A DNA stretch of 64,000 nt from Atopsyche davidsoni (lineage: Eukaryota > Arthropoda > Insecta > Trichoptera > Hydrobiosidae), in NCBI GenBank assembly GCA_022113835.1, contig JAILWY010000025.1:2976001-3040000 (forward strand). Reading direction: 5' to 3'. The translations under genes were made by a program, and so were the position numbers. The notes under the pieces are model-generated. The model had not been told where the DNA came from and ran no database searches. It saw only the letters and a program-made list of their open reading frames with translations. Numbering within the stretch: position 1 is the first letter of the stretch; the number at the start of each line of letters is the position of its first letter. Below are positions 59,098-64,000 of the stretch, piece after piece.

Positions 59098-61588
59098 GGT
59101 AAAAAAAATATTTTATAGGTATCTTAGCTACTATGGTATAAGAAAACGGATGTTAGAAAATAATTTTCAAAACATCTACACTTCGATGAGTTTTTATTTG
59201 GGTTTCTTGATTTCTTAAAGAAACATTATTCTTTCATTAAAAATTTCTTATGCGCCAATAAATACACCAATTTTTTTTAAAATAAAGTATTCTTTATGGT
59301 TGACAACCCCTAAAATGAGGCTTAGTAACGAGATAGACCACTGGTTCTTAACTAAGAATATACACCATTGATTTTAAGTATCTTTTTTGATAGTTATTCC
59401 CGATGAATATGTTCTAAAGTTAATTAAATCAGCATCTTTTTTCGCGTTCTGATTTATTGTGTATTAATATGTTTTATTTTATTTTATTTATTTACATAAA
59501 AATACTGCCAGATGAATTTTGCCTGCTTCTCAAAAAAGTCGATGATCATTTTTGTATTTGACAATTTATTTGTGAGTAATATTTTTTTTTAGACCTGACC
59601 ATGCAATATTATGAAATGTGATTGGATTGATTTTATTTTTTATCATTGTGGGGTACTTTACATTAACATGGTTTATCGCGGTATATTACTTTTAAACAAG
59701 GTAATTTTTAGCACTTTAGGGGTTAAATCAACATGGAATATTACTGGGGTTGGAATTCGCAGGTAATCTTGAGGTAAAGTTTTAATTTTGGTTTCATTTA
59801 GAACTCACCTGAGGAGAAACTGACAATTTAGCTGCGCCCTTGGGCATTGTCTCTCGGTATTTACTTTACTCCTGAAGTTGGCAAATTTTGCATTTTTAAG
59901 GGTTGGTATTTCAAAGAAATTCGGAAAGTTAAACTCTCTTTTGAAAAGAGGCTGAAATAAAATATTCCTGAAAAGTGTTTTTAATATTTTGTTAATATTT
60001 GCTAAATAATTACTTAAAGTGTTTATCATACTTAAATTCTAAGAAGTCTTATAAGAGAAAGCTTAGAATGATTGTTTTATTTATATTTTTTAAGAATATT
60101 ATACATTTCTTGATTCCTAAAGCTTTAGTCAAAAGAAATGTAGCAATATCATTTTAGAAATTTAAATATAAAAAGCAATTTTATCGTCAACTTGTTTTTT
60201 ACTTTTGTTACTTGTTATTGAATTGTAATCTTTATGCTTATTTTATTCATTTACATTTAAGGTTGAAGTGTACGGCTATTTTTTTATGTACATTTTTAAA
60301 AATTTATTCATTAACTGTACGACTTCATCATAAATATAATTTCGCCCAGTAAAAATATGGTCTATGAAGATGCTAGTAAAAAAATTTTGTACGTTTTGTT
60401 TTAAAAATATATAACCTAATTTTTAACATAATTGAAAATGATTTGTTAAGAAACACGCGTCAATATATTAATAATAATTTGAGTACGGTTAAATACATGA
60501 GTAATTCTATTTTATAACGTGTTAGAGTACTTATGATTGCTCTTACTGAATGAAAACAGATTCGACACGAATATAAATAAATTTACTTGTTGTACAACCC
60601 TCTCGAGAAGGAGAACCGCTGGTCACAGTATTTACGTATACAAAACGTTGTTTGCATTAAAAATTGTGTAATATTAATAAAATAACATAAACCTTTTATT
60701 TGGTACATTAACGGCGCGATTACGCGTCGAGCCTTCATCCCCTGGACCTCGGGGTAGGGTTTCACAATTTCAGCGAAGATTTAAGTGCGCCGTAAACCCA
60801 GGAGGGGTTGCCATGGTTACCAAAATGCAATTTCCTCAGTCGCCAGTTAATACTACGGGAGATTTATTCCCGCTGACTATCTTGTTTATGAATCCACGCT
60901 AAAAAAGCAAACGTTTTTAGTTACAAGTGAAGGCTACTTGTACCGGGAGTCGGATTTAGTTTTTTCCCGTTGGGTAAGCTTGATTATTTTTGTTTGTATT
61001 TTTATGAAGCACGTTGTTTATAAATGGCCTGGTTGTTGAACCTGTTGCTTTCCGGCAGCCCATTATGTGAGTGAGCATTTTTTGGATATTTTAGAATGAC
61101 ACTGCTTATCTACAGTGTGCTAGAGGTCAGTAATAACACGAAGGAATTATAGGAAAATATCATTCGCCATCACTTATAGTGATAAGCTATTGAGGCTATT
61201 TATAAAGGTATTTTTTATTCATCAACTCATGTAGAAAAAACGAACTGAAACGACATAACATTTGGTGAATCTCCAGCGAGATATCAGTGATATTTCTTGA
61301 GCATAGTACTTTCCTGCGTGCTATCTCAATCCTCACTTTAATTTCCTAGTCAGAATCTCAGTTATCATTCACCCAGCTGCCCAAATACCTAAATATTTTT
61401 AATCTACTTTGTTTTCAATGTTGACAAGTATTATTTTCGTTTTTTTATGTTCAAGTCGTACTTCGTTGACATTGTCGACTAGGATTTGTAGGTCGTCAGC
61501 ACTGTCTGCTATTTACAGTGTCAGTTATTTAGTGGCCTACCATTTATTTTAATACCGATTTCACAATCGTCTGTCTAGTGTTCTAGGG
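54900..61588. other. Long AT-rich stretch without recognised genes
   Basis: Only short stop-limited frames. It holds a 9-bp hairpin AATGTTACC/GGTAACATT at 58851-58874, a (TA)n microsatellite at about 59070-59097, and a GC-richer patch at 60710-60860 with GTTGCCATGGTTAC (60807-60820), one base off an RFX X-box. No exon with both splice sites and a recognisable product was found. Confidence 0.45.
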
Positions 61589-62444
61589 CAGTGCTTCTCA
61601 AAGTGGTCCCTACGGACCCCAAGGGGTTCTTAGAAAATTAAAATCGATTTGGGTGTCCCTGAACAACGTCAGAGGGTCCGCGGAAGGTTTAATATGAAAT
61701 AAAAAAATATGACATATTTTTATTAATATGGAAGTTTAAATAAATAACAATAAATACATTATTAGCGATTTTTACGTCCTAAGTAAAATATAAATATAGG
61801 CAGGTGTAGCCTGCAGGCCTAAGTAAAATATAAAGGTAGGCAAGTTTTGACTATGAAAGGGGGTCCGTGGGCAAAAAAGAGTTTGAGAGCCACTGGTCTA
61901 GATGATAGAGAATCTCAGTGTTTATTTACATTGCCTTGTACTGAAGGGAAATGAATTTGAATGTGTAAATACTATACCGGAAAGCAAGAGATAAAGTTTT
62001 CAGATAAAACAACCTTATTATCATTTAAGACTCCAAGAGTAATAATGAGATGCATTCACTGCTGAGGTTGCACAAGCAATGATAATTCTGTAGAAATATT
62101 CAAAAAAGATGATCCTTTTTCAGTGCAAGAGGTTTATTGAAAAATATTTAGTTGAAATCAAATAAGAATTTTTTTTATTCGACAATTTCGTCATTTATAT
62201 TTAATATATAATATTAAGAATATGAGAAGAATAATCGCAATAAACATTTGAAATATTTTTCTAAAGAAAGCCTCTATAAATATTTTATATTTTTAAACAT
62301 AAAACAAATTACTGAAATATAAAAAAAATCATTCCGTTTCTTAAGAAATAATATAATTATATTATAATATGATTTATTGCACTTACACGTTGTCTTAATA
62401 AGTTAACAAGGGGTCCGTGGGCCAAAAGAGTTTGAGACCCACTG
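61589..62444. mobile_element. hAT-like element with two 3' termini
   Basis: Begins CAGTGCTTCTCAAAGTGGTC and ends GTTTGAGACCCACTG at 62444. It is flanked by 8-mers TTCTAGGG (61581-61588) and CTCTAGGG (62445-62452), one mismatch apart. An additional 3' terminus, GAGTTTGAGAGCCACTG, ends at 61895, so a shorter element of about 307 bp is embedded at the 5' side. The 62445-side end repeats GGGGTCCGTGGGC. First 240 bases match the element at 1806. No coding capacity. Confidence 0.75.
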
Positions 62445-62599
62445 CTCTAGGGCCTCGTTAAAAATTGTGTAAACGTTGAACTGCACTTATAACTTCTTAA
62501 GACTTACTCAATACAAGTATCATTTTCTGACTGAAAGATGTATTTTGCGTTCTTGTAGTTTCGCAAAAATCTGTTCAATATATGTTATGGAATTGAATG

Positions 62600-62880
62600 C
62601 ATACTCGGCGTGCCCGAGCGGGTCGGCCCGTCTGGCGCCTGCCCGAGCATTTTAAAATTCATCCGACGTCCTTGTGCTGGCTTGTTCGGCCATATAAGGA
62701 AAATTTGAGTGATTCTGCGGTCGTGTGCGCGCACCGCAGCACAAATCGCACTTAAATAACAAATAACTCGCATTACGCCGGAAGGGCGACATTACCTTCA
62801 ATGAGAACACGCCGCGATCAGAATTGCTCCAGTCCGAGCCGCTTCCTCTGTTTAGCCTCACGACGGAGGCAGTTTGTCAC
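62600..62880. promoter_or_regulatory. GC-rich island with a CArG box
   Basis: A GC-rich block (GGTCGGCCCGTCTGGCGCC...; GTGTGCGCGCACCGCAGCAC) containing CCATATAAGG at 62690-62699, a perfect CArG box. Overlapping minus frames of 60-70 codons are not recognisable. May be a promoter or conserved element; no transcript is evident in the window. Confidence 0.25.
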
Positions 62881-63030
62881 GAGATGGGTCAGTGATACAA
62901 TGTCGTGTATTCGTTGTGTACATCTTATTTAAACTGCTTTAAAAAAATAGCACAATCGTATAAAAGAAACATTAAAAAAAAAAAAAAAACAATATTTTTG
63001 ACAGAGAGTACTAGGTGGAATTCCATTTTA

Positions 63031-63432
63031 ATATTTTTGAATAAAATACTTGAGTGATTTTCCACATGTTCGTTTTTATTTGTGATCGGTTTCGCCAACC
63101 TTTCACGTTGGCATTATCAAACATTATCATTTTTATATAATAATAAGCAATTAGGTAAACAATTGTTAGATGGAGAGGTTGTTGGATAGAGAGAGAGAGT
63201 GATTGTCAGGTGGTAAGGGCTAATGTGATTTTAATGTATAGAATAGAGTTTTAGAATAGAATTATATAGAATCCTCCACTTGTCAGGTACATTAAAATCA
63301 CATTAGTCTAATTGCTTATTATTATATAAAATCTCACTCTGTTTGATAACGCCAACGTGAAAGGTTGGCAAAACCGGTCACAAATGAAAACGAACATGTG
63401 GAAAATCACTCAAGTATTTTATTCAAAAATAT
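63031..63432. mobile_element. 400-bp palindrome with inverted hammerhead-like motifs (CGGTC type)
   Basis: Arms 63031-63122 and 63341-63432 are about 92 bp and nearly complementary (AAAATACTTGAGTGATTTTC, CCACATGTTCGTTTTTATTT, GCCAACCTTTCACGTTGGC). Inner segments also pair (ATAATAATAAGCAATTAG; TAATGTGATTTTAATGTA), so almost the whole element is one palindrome. Each arm holds TTGATAA, stem GCCAAC/GTTGGC, then GAAACCGATC (left arm, minus strand) or AAAACCGGTC (right arm, plus strand). Confidence 0.75.
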
Positions 63433-64000
63433 AAAAAAAGCAGTTTATAATTGTAACATTACCCTTGTGTCATAATAAGTTCAATGTCACAACGGCAATC
63501 TGCTTTAATAGCATATTAATTAATATACTTGCAAAAAAATTAAATTTTAATATGATTTATTTTTTCATTAGGTAAATTTACAATAGATCTTATGGGTTAG
63601 GTTGTAATATGGTGTGGCGTGTGGTTATGTAGGGAAAATATGTGGAAAAACACTTTTATGCAATACATTAAATAAATAACTAAGAACGAGATATCAAAGA
63701 TAGGGATTTAAAACAAAAAAATAACTACAATAATCACATTTGTTTATTGACTACTTCTTGTATAGGTTTTGTTATTTTTCTTTATATATTCGATGTGATG
63801 AATCTTCTTGCAAAAGTCTTCTGCTTAAGAGCCCATTTTATCTTTAAATTAAATGTTTGATTGGTGTGTATATATATCTATGTATAATTTAAAACTACAG
63901 ATAAACAATGTAATCTTACGTTAGTATTGGACTACTTTGATTTTTTTGTCGCTTGTTATTGTAAATGTTAACTTACTGAGACATTTCTCACAAGCTATTT
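63433..64000. other. AT-rich DNA to the window end
   Basis: Nothing recognised. Confidence 0.5.

Noticed and set aside
60807..60820. RFX X-box-like GTTGCCATGGTTAC
   Set aside because: One base off consensus and no gene nearby; easily a chance match.

Overview
The window is AT-rich eukaryotic nuclear DNA, and everything points to an insect (arthropod). It holds a spliced cuticular-protein gene with a Rebers-Riddiford chitin-binding exon, a five-exon trehalose/sugar transporter of the Tret1-like type, one intact-looking tRNA gene, and a dense layer of decayed transposable elements. I cannot name the species. No bacterial or viral gene organisation is visible, and no CRISPR array.

Layout. (1) 1-7.6 kb: three exons of a cuticular protein on the + strand. 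The 5' exons lie upstream or are not recognisable. The 4.8 kb first intron carries a hAT-like element, a LINE fragment, a poly(A)-tailed segment, a three-copy tandem repeat, a palindromic tRNA-core element and a G-rich tract. (2) 7.6-17 kb: no supported protein gene; one tRNA-like sequence, one palindromic tRNA-core element, a GC-richer island and an antisense LINE fragment. (3) 17.29-25.65 kb: a complete transporter gene. All splice junctions fit in phase and give a 504-residue protein. (4) 25.7-64 kb: no supported protein-coding gene. It contains a 950-bp palindrome, a decayed Tc1/mariner element with both terminal inverted repeats, a duplicated 0.67-kb repeat beside a 5S rRNA-like sequence, a piggyBac-like remnant, LINE 3' fragments on both strands, tRNA-Thr(AGU), a nested hAT-like element and a 400-bp palindrome at the right end.

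The two protein genes share no pathway that the sequence shows. One supplies exoskeleton matrix protein; the other would move trehalose or a related sugar across the plasma membrane. The most unusual signal is a motif recurring in several dispersed repeats, often as inverted pairs: CTGATGA (or a variant), a 6-8 bp stem-loop, then GAAAC-NN-GTC. This resembles the conserved core of hammerhead self-cleaving ribozymes, which are known from Penelope-like retroelements. The second is a family of palindromic elements with a tRNA-like core.
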